The position numbers were made by a program, and so were the translations under genes. A stretch of DNA of 64,000 nt from Cylicocyclus nassatus (Eukaryota > Nematoda > Chromadorea > Rhabditida > Strongylidae), in NCBI GenBank assembly GCA_958299035.1, contig CATQJL010000112.1, positions 57,643,823 to 57,707,822 of the forward strand, written 5' to 3'. Numbering within the stretch: the first letter of the stretch is position 1; each line of letters begins with the position of its first letter. This document shows, piece by piece, positions 1 through 18,119 of this stretch. The notes beneath the pieces were generated by a model that searched no databases, was not told where the DNA came from, and was given only the letters and a program-made list of their open reading frames with translations.

Positions 1-3000
1 TGTAGCATAAAATATTGATTCTGCAATATACGGGCACAAACTTACTTTCCAAAGCTACCTTCTTCTTCTTCATCGACGGGGTCCGCAACAGTTTACGTGA
101 TGGCGACCGCGACGGAGAGCGATTATACGCTGCTGTCGGCACCTCCTCCACCTCCAGCTCCTCCTCGTACTCGTCAGTAGAGAACTTGAAGGAAGGGTCT
201 CCATCATGTATGTCTCCATCATTACGTCCACGTCCACATTTTCCTTGTTTTAAATATTGTACGCAGACGTGGACGTACGTGCATTGCTCGCAAAGTTGCA
301 GAGCCGCACACTAAAGACCAAAAATGAATAAAAATTGATTGGATAATTCAAAAATTCAAAAAAAAGCCCCGTGGCCTCGCAGCTTTCTAAGAAATTGCAT
401 TGGTTTTGTGTACAGCTACGGTTGTGCGGCAGCGGACCCCGCCTTCCACTTTTATTTTTGCGGTGGGTTTCGCGGAGCGAGTTCCAGAACCCCTTGGCTT
501 CAAGCACTAAAATAAAGCAATAACTTTACGAAAACCATCAAGAAAAAAGGAACGTAAACAAATGAGTATGCTTGAATTACAGGAAAAAATTAACGAGACC
601 ACTTACCGGTACAAATGTGCCCTTTCAACTTCAATATGTGCACTATCCTAAGCCAAGCGGTGTTCTTTCGCTCCGCGATACGATATTCATCGCTTGTTAT
701 GTCCCAAATGGACCGCTCTTCTCCCATGCAGCCGATCACATCCATTTTTATATCACTGCACTGCATACTTTCTAGAATCAAAACTCAATTCAACCCAAAT
801 GATCACTTACTAACTTTAAAAAAATTGATAGCGTGAACTACAACACTAAAAGCGAACAGATATTACGAATATCGCGATAAAAATGAAAAATATTGCAATG
901 AAAGAAAAAGAAGCAAGTCAACGTTATACAACCAGTACATATGCACAAAATGATCAAGCGATAAACGAATTGAGGCGCAAATGACCTCATAAAACAAGGG
1001 CAAACGATAATTATGTATCAAGGCATTTATCGCGCCCTAGTCAGGACGCAGCGCGTGTTTTGAGGTTTGCGGATTCTTTGCTGCTTGCAGCGCTGCTCAG
1101 CTCCAGCGTTGCCCTCGCTGCTCGCTCGTTTTGTCCATACCTAAGCAGCGAGGTATGTATCAAGCCTAAAAGAGAAGACGCAGACACGACTCCCGTTAGT
1201 TGCTCCTGAGTCACTTACGATGCACATCACTTTGCCTAACACTGCAGACAAAATCGGCGCAAAACTGCAGAACCGCGCCCGAAAAGGAGAGGATCGATGA
1301 ACAGCTGATTTTGGCGAGCAAACAAAAAAAACAAATTTTTCACTCTTCGTAAACTTAACTGACTTTTTTAGAGCTGTCCAAAACGAGAACTCATTTGTTC
1401 ATTTTATCAAATTTACGCTGCAACCATTTCGTTTTTTCGTAAAGTTTTCGTCACAAAATTTGTTTTTGTTTTATCCGTGCATTTGCTAAGCAAAATCCTT
1501 GATAGCAGTCATCATCGATTGCGATAGTGGCCGCCATCAAAGATTGCCCGGCGATGCAGCAAAGGTCGTATCGCTAAACTGAGTCGAACCACAGCTTGCG
1601 CATGTAAGTCCAATCGTTTATCCTTTTGACCAAACCGGCTCGATTGGTTACTTTCTCAACAACACACTTGATTGTAATGTTTAGGAAGCGATCCCCATCC
1701 AGATCAATAGCTCACCGGATGCTAGACTGAGGCGAGATGAAATCAACTGCGGTCCGCCTCAAGGGAGCTGCGCTGATGAGAATTTACTACGGGCCAATGT
1801 CCGAGAACTTTCAAACCAACTTAATAAAAACCGTGATCAAATTAAAAACATTCCATATCCCATATTTGGGCATTACAAAGCTTGTTCGGCCTCTGTCAGG
1901 ATACTTGATGTTCTCTCTGCTAGTGTCATCGCCCAGATTCAAAATAGCGAGAAATAGTGGCCCGAAGTATTTTTTACAGCCAAAGAGTTTTGAAAGCTAA
2001 GTTGAGAAGTACAATTTCACAAGTTTACGGCTTAGCAGCTCCAAAATTATGCCTTTATACAATTCCAGGAGCCGATTATACTCGTAATGCAAGCAGTTAC
2101 AAGCTAAATGAACCCTCATGGGTAAACCAATCCAGAGTTCAAGTCGCAGTTTTCTAATAAACCGTCACAACAAAGAATGATGAGTATGACCTCGTTTTTT
2201 AGGCCGTGATAAGATTCAATTTGAAGTTATTCACCCACTCTCTTTCGTTGCGAACATTAGATCAATGCGACTTACAGCGATATAAACACTGCTTCGTTTT
2301 AAGTTTCTTCTCTTATCGACAACGTTTAGGATATAAAACGTTGTACTTCAAATGATTCAAGGAAACAGATCCAACGCAAGATAGTTTAGCTTATCATGCA
2401 TATTGAAAGCATTTGGGTCGATACCACCCCCTTCCCCTCCACTAGAACTGTGGGGCACTGCCATGCAGACAACATAACTGTGTAGGGAAGTTCTGCCTTA
2501 GCTCAGCCAGTAACTGCATCAAAATGACAGATGTAAATCAAAAATAATCACCATTCGAGAAAATACAACTAGATCTTGATATAAGAAATAATTAGTGAGA
2601 ATTAGTGAGGAGCAAAAAGCATCCTTGCACATCAGTTTTCAAAAGAAGAGGACTGCAGCGTTACAAGCTGCTTACACGCTTTACTCTCCTCTCGACTGAA
2701 ACAATTTGTCTTTACGCAAGTTCACCATAAACTCTCCACCAGGCATCAAGGGCATGTCCAGTATATCACGAGCATCCACAGAGAGGCATGCAAACGTGAC
2801 TGCATCAAATCCGTGATGTCTGCCGCGCTCTGGCTAAACCGATAACCAGGGGCGCAACTATTAAAAGTAGATGCTGTGCGTTTCGAATACGTCTCTGCTA
2901 ATAGTCCGTCGCTGCCCGCTCACCGTCTAGCATGTCGCCAGTTCACTGAAACTGCTATCTATTGCCGCGTCATCATAGCCTTTAACCGTCTGAGTTGTTG

Positions 3001-3329
3001 CTACCCATTGGTCTTTACCATCACTTATAGCCCAGCAGAATTAACGGTGAATATGGTGTCCTTGTTGCGCCGACATCTGCTAACAAATTTGCGGGTTGAA
3101 ATTGTCGGGTGGTGCAAAATTTATAATTGCGCTCTACAGCCACTTCACGCGCAAACATGCAGGCATTACAGATACTTTGTTAGCGAGCCAATCTCGCCGC
3201 AAACTTCGGCACTGCAAGTCACCTTGCGTGAAATTTACAAGCTTTACATACACCTCATGAACAACGGGCCCACCGAAAATTTTTGAAAAAATCCATGAAC
3301 TCGAAATTGTTTACTGATAAAAAGTAGCC
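1..3329. other. Intergenic, no supported gene
   Basis: Contains the relic at 1190-1797 that ends TTTACTACGGGCCA like the 48.9 kb element. A 136-codon frame at 2876-3286 has no recognisable domain, signal peptide or splice context and is not called. Confidence 0.5.
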
Positions 3330-4080
3330 TAAGGCCCGTATGCACGTACATCCTGGCTGGGGAGGTGAGGGGATCTTGGAGGAGATGCATCATATCTCGT
3401 TACTCTAGGTATCTTCCTTCTCCCTTCTCTATCTTGCTTATGAAAGTTCTCATACGCTTTTACCTGCGCATAGTGGATGCCAGGTTACTTTCATACAACA
3501 TTGGTTTTTTGCCTTTTTGTGTTCCCGGAGGATTCCCTGGGGATAACATCCCAGGGAATCAACTCTCAAAGTGTTATCTTCCTGAGAAGTCAATGAAAAT
3601 GCTGCAAAATTGTACTGAGGATATAATATACTACGGCACTGCTAATCATGTTTTCGACAAAAGAAATGGAATCTGACGATTGTGAATTTTTCGATGATCC
3701 CTAGCTCGCGAGCTAGGGATTACCGAAGATTTCGATGTCCTGAATTTCACTTATTTCTACCATAAAACTTTTGCAGTGCCGTATATCCACAGCACAATTT
3801 CGCAGTGAGTTTTCAGGAAGATAAATGGCATTATAATTGAGTGGTAATCCTCTGGGGATCTCCGGGTGATCCCCAGGAGACCACACAAAATAGGGAAAAT
3901 CCACACAATTATGTCAGTAACCTGGCATCAATTATGCACAGGTATAAGGGTATGAGAACTTTCATAAGCAAGATGGAGAAGGAAAAGAAAGATGCTTTAG
4001 AGTAGCAAGATATAACGCATCCCTCGGAGATCCCCTCCCCTCTCCAGCGGGAATGGACGTGCATACTGGCCCAAGACACC
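3330..4080. repeat. Large foldback element
   Basis: Left arm from about 3335 (CCGTATGCACGTAC) and right arm to about 4075 (GGACGTGCATACTGG). The arms share ATGAAAGTTCTCATAC and GATGCCAGGTTACT in inverted order. The centre is the perfect palindrome CCCTAGCTCGCGAGCTAGGG at about 3700-3719. Frames found on both strands are palindrome artefacts. Confidence 0.75.
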
Positions 4081-4479
4081 CGCTCCCCCCCCCCTCCCCC
4101 AAAAAAAGCATGCAAAGTTTAATCCGGATCGGCTTAAACATGAATTTTCTTCGGTACATAAGTGCAGAGAAACACACAAGCAGACTTCTAGCTTGATACT
4201 TCCAAATGACTCTTGTGCTACTGATCAGTGGATGGCTTCCAACTTCGTTCTTAGCACTGACAAGGCGTGAATAATAGTCTGCATACATATAAAGAATTGA
4301 TGTTGTTTTTATTATAAATATAAGTAAATATAAGTAGATATAGAAACGATTTATATAGTTTACTTATATTTACTTACACGGAGTTTTTACTTAAGTACGA
4401 AATGTTTAAGAGTGAAGGACCAAAGCAAAAGTATAACAAATTCGTTTTCATTCCCCCTGAAAAGAGGTTTTGCTTTATA

Positions 4480-5423
4480 TTAGGTTGATGCAAAAATAAT
4501 GAGCGTTTTTATTTGCTTGCTTTAACAAAGCAACCAGACTCAGCCCAACAAAGGTTAAGGGGTACTGTTCGATAGAGCAAAGCAAGCTCTACAAGATGGC
4601 ACTCATGTCTTTGCGCCATGCTCGATCCACGGAGAGTTCGAACTCAAAATCTAAAGATTCCCAAATGCCCAAAAAATCGAAAAAAATCAGATCTTCGTCC
4701 AAATAATTTCTACGACCTCCCACTCGCTCACATCAATACTATCGATATCTGATATCCATATGTGCGATTGCCGTATTTTTTCCTTGACTAGGAACTGAGA
4801 AAACGAAGATTTCCCTGATTCTCTCAAAGCAATGCTGAGCCGTTTTTGCATATGTAGTTCTATACTACAAGCCTAGGTAAGTATAACTGTAGATTTTCAG
4901 CCCGTTCCAAGCGGTAGTTTTCGAAAAATAACGAATTCGGATTTTTTCGTTTCAGTTTCAGCGCTAATATCGACTTTCTCGAAAAGTACCACTCGAAATA
5001 GGCTGAAAACCTACAGTTATGCTTACCTAGGCTTGTAGTATAGAACTACATATGCAAAAACGGCTCAGCATTGCTTTGAGAGAATCAGGGAAATCTTCGT
5101 TTTCTCAGTTCCTAGTCAAGGAAAAATACGGCAATCGCACATATGGATATCAGATATCGATAGTATTGATGTGAGCGAGAGGGAGGTCCGTAGAAATTAT
5201 TTGGACGAAGATCTGATTTTTTTCGATTTTTTGGGCATTTGGGAATCTTTAGATTTTGAGTTCGAACTCTCCGTGGATCGAGTATGGCGCAAAGACATGA
5301 GTGCCGTCTTGTAGAGCTTGCTTTGCTCTATCGAACAGTACCCCTTAACCTTTGTTGGGCTGAGTCTGGTTGCTTTGTTAAAGCAAGCAAATAAAAACGC
5401 TCATTATTTTTGCATCAACCTAA
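4480..5423. mobile_element. Palindromic mariner-ended MITE (944 bp)
   Basis: Ends are TTAGGTTGATGCAAAAATAA and its complement, flanked by TA (4478-4479 and 5424-5425). The arms of about 450 bp are near-perfect inverted copies meeting around 4950, with no coding capacity. The ends resemble those of Hsmar1-type mariners and their MADE1-like derivatives. Confidence 0.9.
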
Positions 5424-5635
5424 TATTTATTTATTTGATACGCATATACTAAGTCTCACGTGAAAATCACCAGTAAGAAGAAAACTTGGAACCAACTACA
5501 CATTTTACGGATGTTATGTAAGTTTCACAAAGCTGCGATTCACCGAGGTAATTTTAAAACCTTACCACTTATTTTGTTAATGACTGCTACTCCAATTTTA
5601 TATTGAAATTCACCCAGTTCTAACACTTACACGTT

Positions 5636-5700
5636 CTACAAAATTTTATCTACACGACAGTTTTTGTAAGAGATGCACAGATGCATATCGAAATGCACAG
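5636..5700 (-). promoter_or_regulatory. Conserved 3' UTR block of cathepsin L copy 1
   Basis: About 90 nt past the TGA stop, the minus strand reads TGTCGTGTAGATAAAATTTT, preceded by a TGCATCTGTGCAT tract. The same block follows copy 2. It may contain the poly(A) signal (GATAAA variant) or an RNA-binding site; which one is not visible. Confidence 0.5.
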
Positions 5701-5750
5701 TTGTTTGAGTCACTGATAGGAGGCAGAATTTGTTATTTTCAGATTCATTC

Positions 5751-10141
<4,391 letters not shown>

Positions 10142-10142
<1 letters not shown>

Positions 10143-10196
10143 TGTCGCCAAAATCAAACATCACCGGGTAAATTTATACCCTCTTTGGGCGGAGTT
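10142..10196 (-). promoter_or_regulatory. Compact TATA promoter of cathepsin L copy 1
   Basis: On the minus strand, CTCCGCCCA (10194-10186) is followed by GGGTATAAA (TATAAA at 10178-10173) and then the ATG at 10142. The TATA box begins only 36 nt before the ATG, so a start about 30 nt downstream would leave a leader of a few nucleotides. The same order and spacing occur before copy 2. Confidence 0.7.
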
Positions 10197-10199
10197 TAA

Positions 10200-13100
10200 A
10201 GTTTAGAATGCTTTAATCCCGTCCTTCGTTGCACACTCTTACTGTCTTTTGGTTAGAACTTTTATCACTTGAGTATGAAAGTGCAAGGATGGAAAAACCA
10301 TAAGAAAAGTGCAGATTAAACAAACACTTGATTCACTATTTTCATGATACAAAATATGGTATGTAGTGCAGTTATGCTATAAAAAAATCAGATTTTGTCT
10401 GCTTGCAATCGAATGAGATGAGGAACAGAATTTACTTACTCGAAAGACTTGTCGTAGCATAACCATAGGGGTGTGAGGTTTCGGCACTCTAGTTAACACC
10501 ATATGCAAAACTAATCTTTACACATAATTAGTAAGCCCCGTTTTAATCCAGTAACGCTTAAACCCAGAATATTTAGGTGTAATTTCGAACGGAAACTTCA
10601 GCGATATGTGCCCTGTCAAAGATGAAAAGTAGCCACTTAGGGTTTTCTGAGATGTTTTCTTTTAAATATGTTAGCAGCTTTGTTTGATACAACAGGCAGA
10701 ATCTTGTGATGCGAAGTTTTCTTTGAATAATTCCGGGGGGGGGGGGGGTGGAAGTTATTTCGAAAAGAAACGAAAAGATTGTGCTTCGATTAAACAAAAT
10801 AACCTAACCCATATTCTATCAAGCCATTACATTCCAGCATTATTTCAGATCCAAAGACTGAACACCGATAACTCTTACAACTGGAAATGACTCCGGCCAG
10901 TTGGAAAAAATCTACTATCTGAACCCGAACTCGGCTCTAAATCATCACGTTAGTGCCGCTAGATTATAATTGCAATATAAATCTATAGAGAGCTTGTAAA
11001 TGGCTAGTATATAAGAAATAACGTTCCATAAAACACCTAGGCACCATTTTTCATGATCCCAGATCTTGCTACTGAATCTTGGGTCTGATATTACACTGAA
11101 ATCACGGTTCCATGCGTTGCTGGGTGGAACGGAGCTTACTGTGTGCTGGATTAGCTCTGCATACGGTGCTAGTTACTGTTGTTGACAACTCACGATACCT
11201 AAAATACGTTCCAGCGAGGCCTTTGGGGTAAGGTTTCCTCACCCAAACAAATTGGTTTTTCTGCATTGTGTCGGAAACCAATATGAACATTTGGACTTAA
11301 AAGTTTTTCTGATTTCGATTTCTTTTGCTTCTTTTTTTGGAGAGCTCAATGTTATGATCTTCTAACCACTATGGACCATAAGAGACCTGCTGCAAATTCT
11401 GCCTGTAATTGTTTTCAAGTGGCTAAATTAGAAAAAGGATAAAAAACAACCTTCGCACTACCTGCCAATACTTTTTCAAGACTATTCACACTAAGCTTGC
11501 GTATATCAAAGCTTCTATCGCAAATTTCCTCGCCAAGGTAGGCAGTTGACACTACAAAACTACAAATCTGCGCAACTCAATTATAGACAACGATTTTTGC
11601 TACACCTCTGCAGCTAATACATTTAGAATTGTTTTGGTTAGGGAAAACTATCGTTTATTCAGATGGTAGATCATATACTAAAAATGTGTGATATGCGGGT
11701 CTAGAAAACTAATGTATTATAGTGATCTATCCTTAAAATTGTGTGAAAATCCATCCTCATGAGGTTTACAAATTTTCAGCTGTTGTCTGTTTCTTATATT
11801 CAAGAATGGGCCATCACGAGCTTTCGTAATGTCCAACTTTAGCTATCTATAATTTTTTCGACTTCTTATGAATAGGATAGTGTAATATTTTTGTTATTGT
11901 AAGCGGCATACCAAATGGTGACTTTACATGCCTTGAAAAGAGCGATACAGCTAAGATAAGCTTAGTTCTAATGCTTCAAAAGAACTAGCTAATAAATTCA
12001 GCTCTACATGATCTAACAAAAAGATAAAAAAATCTCATTATTTATTTAGGCACTTCTTTATTTCTTCTCTGTTGCTTATTAACAATATTTAAGTTATCTC
12101 ATTCCAAACGAAATATAGGATTTCCACGCTTTTAGATATTAAAAACTTACATCACTCGCTGAAATTTATCTTTACTATTTTTTCTTTTTCGATTTATTCT
12201 TCTTTCCTTTCTTTTTTATTCTTACGGTCTTTCTTTACTACTGATAACATCCGGAAAGATCGTGTTCCTAACTTTTTTGCGTATAGAAGAAACGAGAAAA
12301 AATTAGGTGTTTTTTTTGATTTTTTACTCTTCTTCGTAACATGTACTAGTAATATCGTGGTTGCCGCTGGCTCGTTGTATGTGAGTTTACTAGCACGATG
12401 CAGTCATTTTTATAGTGACTCGTTTTTGTGGCACAATTAAGAAAACTGTTAAACTATGGGGCATACGGTACGGTAATACTCTTGTCCAATTTGAACATTG
12501 GGATCAGGGCTCGGCACGAGCTGGCACCAGAGAAATTTTAGAACGAAGTCCCGTTTGATCTTGAAAATTTCGTACGAAGTCCACTTTGACCTGTTTTGAA
12601 GACCCGTCATTATTTTTAGATTATGTAAAAGTATGTAGTAGGGTTTTCATACATGCTGGTTTCATGGAACAACTTTTTACAGCTTCTGAGCTTTTGGTTG
12701 AATCACATCTTAAGAAGCAGAAAAAGCCTATTTTTCTACTGCGGAGCAGACCGAGCAATTTTCGGATAGCTATAAAACGCTGAAGAGAAAACATTATAAA
12801 TTATTTCTTCTTTGTATGTAAACTTCTACAGTGTAGATACGTTTTATGTAAAAAAGTATGAAAACTTATGTGAGCAAAGTGTCGCTGCCAACTCAGCTGG
12901 CCCCCAGCTGCCACGGCGCCAGCTAATTCAGGAAAAAGTTCAGCACAACTTTTATTCACATAAGCTTTCATAAATTTATGGGCCATAGTCCGGGTTCCCC
13001 AACGCGCATGCACAAACTAAATTTGGTGTCATACTACTGCGTTTTGGCTGAAAACAACGCCTTTGTTTGTTTGATGGACAGCATGCAGGTGGCCTGCCGG

Positions 13101-14394
13101 CGGCATTCTTGCGGTTCGTCCCCGGAAAAACGACATCGCCTTTGCTTTCCGCCCTAAAAAAGATATCCAGCTTGACCCGGTGCCAGCTGTGCCGAGCCCT
13201 GATTGGGATGAGCTTTTTTTTCGGCTGTTGGCAACTATACCTTAGGAATTTTTTGAGTCACAGTTCGCAGAGTGCACGCATTTCGATATAGTGGGTTGCC
13301 AACTACCTTACAGTACAATTACTAAGCGGACTAAGAATGTTCGTGCGTCATAATTGAGCTATACTGGGAAAATCTGATAACGACTCGTCAGAAATGTCAA
13401 AGACAAGTGCAAAATTGTAAGCTGATAGAACCTTCGAAATTCATTTGCGTCATCAGCTGCTTGACATAAGGAATTTATTTGCATCACTAGGAACTACACT
13501 GATTGAGACATAGTCCTGGGGTCTCAGTTCTAGCCATCAATTGATGCTCTTATCTCTTATTCATTGCAGAAGTTGGAAAATGCACTTTGCACACAACTCG
13601 CACCTTTGATCATAAGATGCAGAATTATTGGCAGAGCTGAAAAAACTTGGCAGTTTCCGTACCTTTGTTGCGCGATGTTCAGAAGTTGTTACGCTACGAT
13701 ATGCATAATTGTTTTGTGGAAGATGCGTCATTGAACCCTGCTTAGGAAAATGCAGCATACCAACTATGTTTGTATCACGAAAGTCTTCTAAATTTGACCT
13801 TGAATACAAATCTTCAATAAGCATTCTACAAACACTATTCAAATGCAAAAGAAACCGAAAAGACTCAAGTTCATAGATGTAGATGGAGTCAAGGCAATGG
13901 CTCGGCAAAACTTGGCATCTCGGATTCTTGATAGACTAGGTTGTCCATACCCCAAATATGAAAACAGAGCAAGTTTAAGCGCACAGGGCTGCCCAAAGCC
14001 GTGCGCGTTAGTCATTCATACAAGCGCTGCGACGCGCTCGGAGGAGGCATGCCAGTGTTGTAACGATAAAAATCCCGCAACGATTCTGCTTCTCTAACCT
14101 TGGCGGGAACTGCTCCACTCGTCAAAAAACCAAGGGTTTTATAAAATGTTTTATAAAATGGTCGCGCTCTTTGAGATGGTTTTGTTTTTTGGAGCCAACG
14201 CGTATGATTGCCCTCGGTAAGCAAAAAGTTAGGTAGGGAATTTACCGAAGCTATTTCTTTTATGGCACAAGGATATTCTATCGCAATCATCGGCTTCATG
14301 TTATGTTAATGTACCAAAGTTGAAATAATTTTAAGTGTTCTTCCCCGTTAGCACCGTCTTAGACATTATTTGAAGTGAACTTAATTTTTCTGTG
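10200..14394. other. Intergenic, no supported gene
   Basis: Separates the two cathepsin L genes together with 14.7-21.4 kb. AT-rich; a pyrimidine tract at 12178-12240 and a small hairpin at 12840-12985. Only short unrecognisable frames. Confidence 0.5.
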
Positions 14395-14740
14395 TTAAAG
14401 GCAGCGTCCAGGCAGATCTGGACCTATGGGGATTTTACATGGAAAGTACTTTTGGGGCCCTAACTAAGGCATTGCCCAAGCGGCAGCGCAGGTAGTGCTC
14501 TAACGGCTGAGATATACCTCTCGAAAGTGGACCCCGAGATCGTATTCGCATGGACTCATCCACGCTTTGCGCCATGAATCCATGTGGAATGCGATAGCGG
14601 GGTCCAGTTTCGAAAGAAATATCTCAGCCGTTAGAGCACTACCTGTGCTGCCGGTTGGGCAGTGGCCTAGTTAGGACCCCAAAAATACTTTCCACGTGAG
14701 ATCCCCATGTGTCCAGACTTGCCTGCACGCTGCCTTTAAA
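14395..14740. mobile_element. Long-hairpin element, TTAAAGGCAGCGTCC family
   Basis: Arms of about 150 bp begin TTAAAGGCAGCGTCCAGGCA and end with the inverted copy, closing on a short loop near 14560. TTAA is present at both ends, suggesting a TTAA target. Non-coding. Confidence 0.8.
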
Positions 14741-16285
14741 GGCATTGTTTCGGCAAATCCACTTATCTGGAGTTATCCGCAGTGCTGAATCCGAAAACTA
14801 CTTTGGAAAGCGCGAGAGTGAGAACATGCGTTTCCCACGGCTTTACATGTTAAAAATGGACTGTCGCCACCAAAGCTTAGATGCAGAGTCGCTGCGGGAC
14901 CCTCTGACTTGAACTGTGAGGCATGCGTACTCTGCCGCAAAGCAGGTACTCAAAACAGGCGGGAGACCGCGCTCTTAAGGCGTAAATTTCTCCGTGCTTC
15001 TAACAAAAGTAATGGTCTCGCAATTGGGCGAAGACGTGTCCGAGGAGGCCCATTTATGGCACCGAGATCAAAAACCCCACTTTGTTCGGACATTGCTTTT
15101 GAATTAGATGTAACCGCGGTATACTCCAACTCACATAATTCATTGAAAGTTACTTCCGATGGAACAGGGACTTAGTATTGTAACTGACTACTCATGCTTA
15201 CCTAATATTCAAAATCTCGAAAAGAAACGCACCTCTGTTTTAGAAGAATCACAGACGTAGACTTCTCGAGCAGTACAAAGATACCTTACTTCCGAATTTG
15301 TATATTTTTGTTTATATCCCGCATTTATGTTATCTGTGTTTTTTATTCATGTTTTTTTATTATTTCTGTTGTTTATTGTTTTATTTATTTATGCGGAGTA
15401 TCTGAGAGGATGGGACTTCTTAAGATCCGAAGAAGCATTTTTAATAATATGGATGCCTTGCCCAGGAAGAACTTAATTGACTCTACTTGCAAACGAAGGC
15501 GAGAAGACTGCACAATTATACTGGACGACGTGGGACTAGAGAATGTGGCGATAGTCGAAAAACTCTTAGGACAACGTGACAGTCAGCGAACTTCATGCCC
15601 ACTTGCGTTTGGCTTATGAAGAATTCAAGCTGTTACGCACAACGCTTTTCTTCTTATAGAGGCCCTACAACTTGCGTTTTCAATGACCTTGGGATAAGGT
15701 TCAAAAGACCTGGTACGAAAACTAGAGAATTATTTATGTTTGACGGCTAAGGTTAGAGAGAAAACTGCTTTATTTGTACGGATGAAACTTGGACATATGT
15801 GGGATGGATATGGAACAATAATAGAGTTTCATTTCACGGTCTGCTTTCAGGGAGATGTCCGAAAGGAATGAAAAACGGCAGTGAAAACGTGATACATCGA
15901 ACTAATCATTGCTGATCTTGGAGAGAATGATAGGTTCCCAAAAGCATGAAATTTTTTTTCGAGCGGCTGTGAAGCCTATGATGGAGGCATGGTGACTATC
16001 ACCAACACACAATCACATTGTATGAACAGTTAAAGGGTTCGATTCCTCATACTTAGGTCATGCCGTATGCGCATAGGTTTTATTAATACCAGTGCGTCAT
16101 CTCCGCTTCGCGGTGGTTCGCACTGGCTCTCCTTTCGTATGCCTTCCTCATGTTCGCATAATGATGACTTTAAAACTCACCACGTGATGCTGAACATCAC
16201 AAATGAATCGTAAACAACTGTTTATTTTTGAAGCATCTCCATGTAAGATCGGTAATTTTGAGAAAAAACTGCCGAGGGAAAAATT

Positions 16286-17586
16286 TATTTATTTATTTTA
16301 TTTATTTAAAATACACACAAGGTGCTCCAAAACAAAACAAAAAAGCAAAAAAAAAACGGCAACCAATTCACAAGAGTACTCATAACTGATTAAGTGATTA
16401 TGTAGACAGGTGGAAAAAGCCCTTCGTTGGACCAACATGTCGTTCTCCTTCTTCTGTAGGTGAGAATGCCTCCTCCGAGTTCCTAGTCCCTTACCCGAAC
16501 GCAGTTGAAGGTCGAAGGTACCAGGGCTGGCTGACCACTTAACCTCGGCGGACGAATCCGCCAAGGACCCTGGGCGAGCGGGAAGGGGGGGGGCCTCAAG
16601 GAAGAGGGCTCGCCAACTTCTGACCTCCTCAAACGGCTTTCCAAGCAAAGAGGCAATAAACCTGTCTGAACGGTTACAAACAAGGAAAGAAACACAGTTT
16701 ACAAGATTCTGAATTCACTCTCACTTCTGTGCCTTCTGTTTTCTAAAAAAGTAACGTCAAGAAAAAACTGTCAAAAATGTCGAAAAATTTTCAGATTTCG
16801 AAATCATACATCTGCAATTTTTAGAATCTGCATTACATCAATTGAAGAAAGTTTCTTTCGAAATTCAGCGGAAGTGCTACAAGAGGTAGCATCTCTTGGT
16901 AGGAGGCTGAGCCACCGTGCAGTACGACATACAAATGAGTTGAATGCTATAGAAAAAAATTTCTTTCCTAAGTTCCGATAACCCAGCCGGAGTCCGCCTG
17001 TACGATCCCCACAGGGCCTAAATATCCAATACTGACTAGGTCTTAACCTCGTCTCGAGCCGTAAGATCCGAAAGCAGAATATTAGGTCATTACAGACCCG
17101 CCTGTACTTCAAACTATGCAATTTTAGCGCAGATAATCTCTCCTTATACGGCGGTAATGAGCGGGGATAGTCAGGTTTTGGATAGCATCGGTAGTAGACA
17201 ATTCTAGTGAAGGTTTTTTGCACTTTTTCGATCTTCTCAATGTTTTTCTTCAAAAACGGGCTCCAAACAGGGGACGCATATTCTAACTGGGGCAGGACAT
17301 AAGTTTTATACAGTTTCACCAAGAGAAGTGGATCATTACTGTGGGTACTTCTCAGTATGATAAAAAGAACGGATAGGGCTTTCCTAGATACCGAATCAAA
17401 ATGGGAAGAAAATTTCAAATGTTCGTCAACGGTGACGCCCAAATCCTTGCTACTGCTGCAGTTCTCAAGAGCGATACCATCATAAAAATGCGAATTTGAA
17501 TGGATTACTGAATTTGTTTCGGCTTGGTAGTCGTTATAGGGATAATAGTCACTTTGAACTACATTTCCGTGCAAAAATCCTTTCAA
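16286..17586 (-). mobile_element. 5'-truncated non-LTR retrotransposon (CR1/jockey-like), 3' end of ORF2
   Basis: An open frame from 17586 down to the stop at 16804 (260 codons) encodes the C-terminal part of a reverse transcriptase polyprotein: KDLGVTVDEHLKF, then LVKLYKTYVLPQLEYASPVW, EKVQKTFTRIV, YKERLSALKLHSLKYRR and a FNSFVCRTARWLSLLP tail. These are the thumb and post-RT motifs of CR1/jockey-type LINEs. The catalytic YADD region is absent and a stop lies just upstream, so the copy is truncated, though the remaining frame is undamaged. Downstream sequence ends in an AAATAAAT-type tract (about 16310-16286, minus strand), like the short 3' repeats that end CR1 elements. Confidence 0.85.
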
Positions 17587-17744
17587 ATTTCAAGGTAAAA
17601 CCTTGCCAAATCGATTATATATGCGATTACCACTTTTTGGCGCTGTTTTCGCGGAAAAACAGATTTTTTGAACACCTTTTGGGCTAGAATTCATGGCACG
17701 CAGATTTACGTGTCAAATCATGACTTTGCAAAAAGTCGAACTAG

Positions 17745-17990
17745 CGACCTAGTTTCGCCTGCCAGAAGCCGCGTGGACCCGTTTGACGCGCCAATTTTTA
17801 TGGACCCGTTCATCAAACCGACTCGTCCTTGAGCATAGTGGACCTACATGCTGGTGCGGTATGTTATGCAAAATTGTAGCTCGATAGCTTGGCTGCAGCT
17901 CCCTCCATGAATTAGGTGACAGATAGACATACAGACACACACACACGCACAAAAAGACAGACGCTTAGCGCTTTATTATAAGTCATGATC
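17745..17990 (+). repeat. Fragment related to the CAGA-type dispersed repeat
   Basis: Ends with GACAGATAGACATACAGACA, a CA-repeat, then CGCTTTATTATAAG, the same kind of 3' end as at 60.9 kb. Confidence 0.4.
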
Positions 17991-18119
17991 ATATACTCTT
18001 TTCACTCTTTGATCGAACACATACTGTCGTTGTCGACTAGTTTACAAGTTGGCAACTGTATATTGAGCGGAGGAAACTACAAGATACCACAAACTTATCG
18101 TGGCAAACTGCATTTAGAG

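Noticed and set aside
2876..3286. 136-codon open frame
   Set aside because: No domain, signal peptide or splice partner recognised; composition looks like chance or old transposon remains.
15690..15890. Possible DDE transposase scrap (LGIRFKR in one frame, CTDETWTY in another)
   Set aside because: DETW fits some Tc1/IS630-like transposases, but the frame is broken and no terminal repeats were found; too weak to call.
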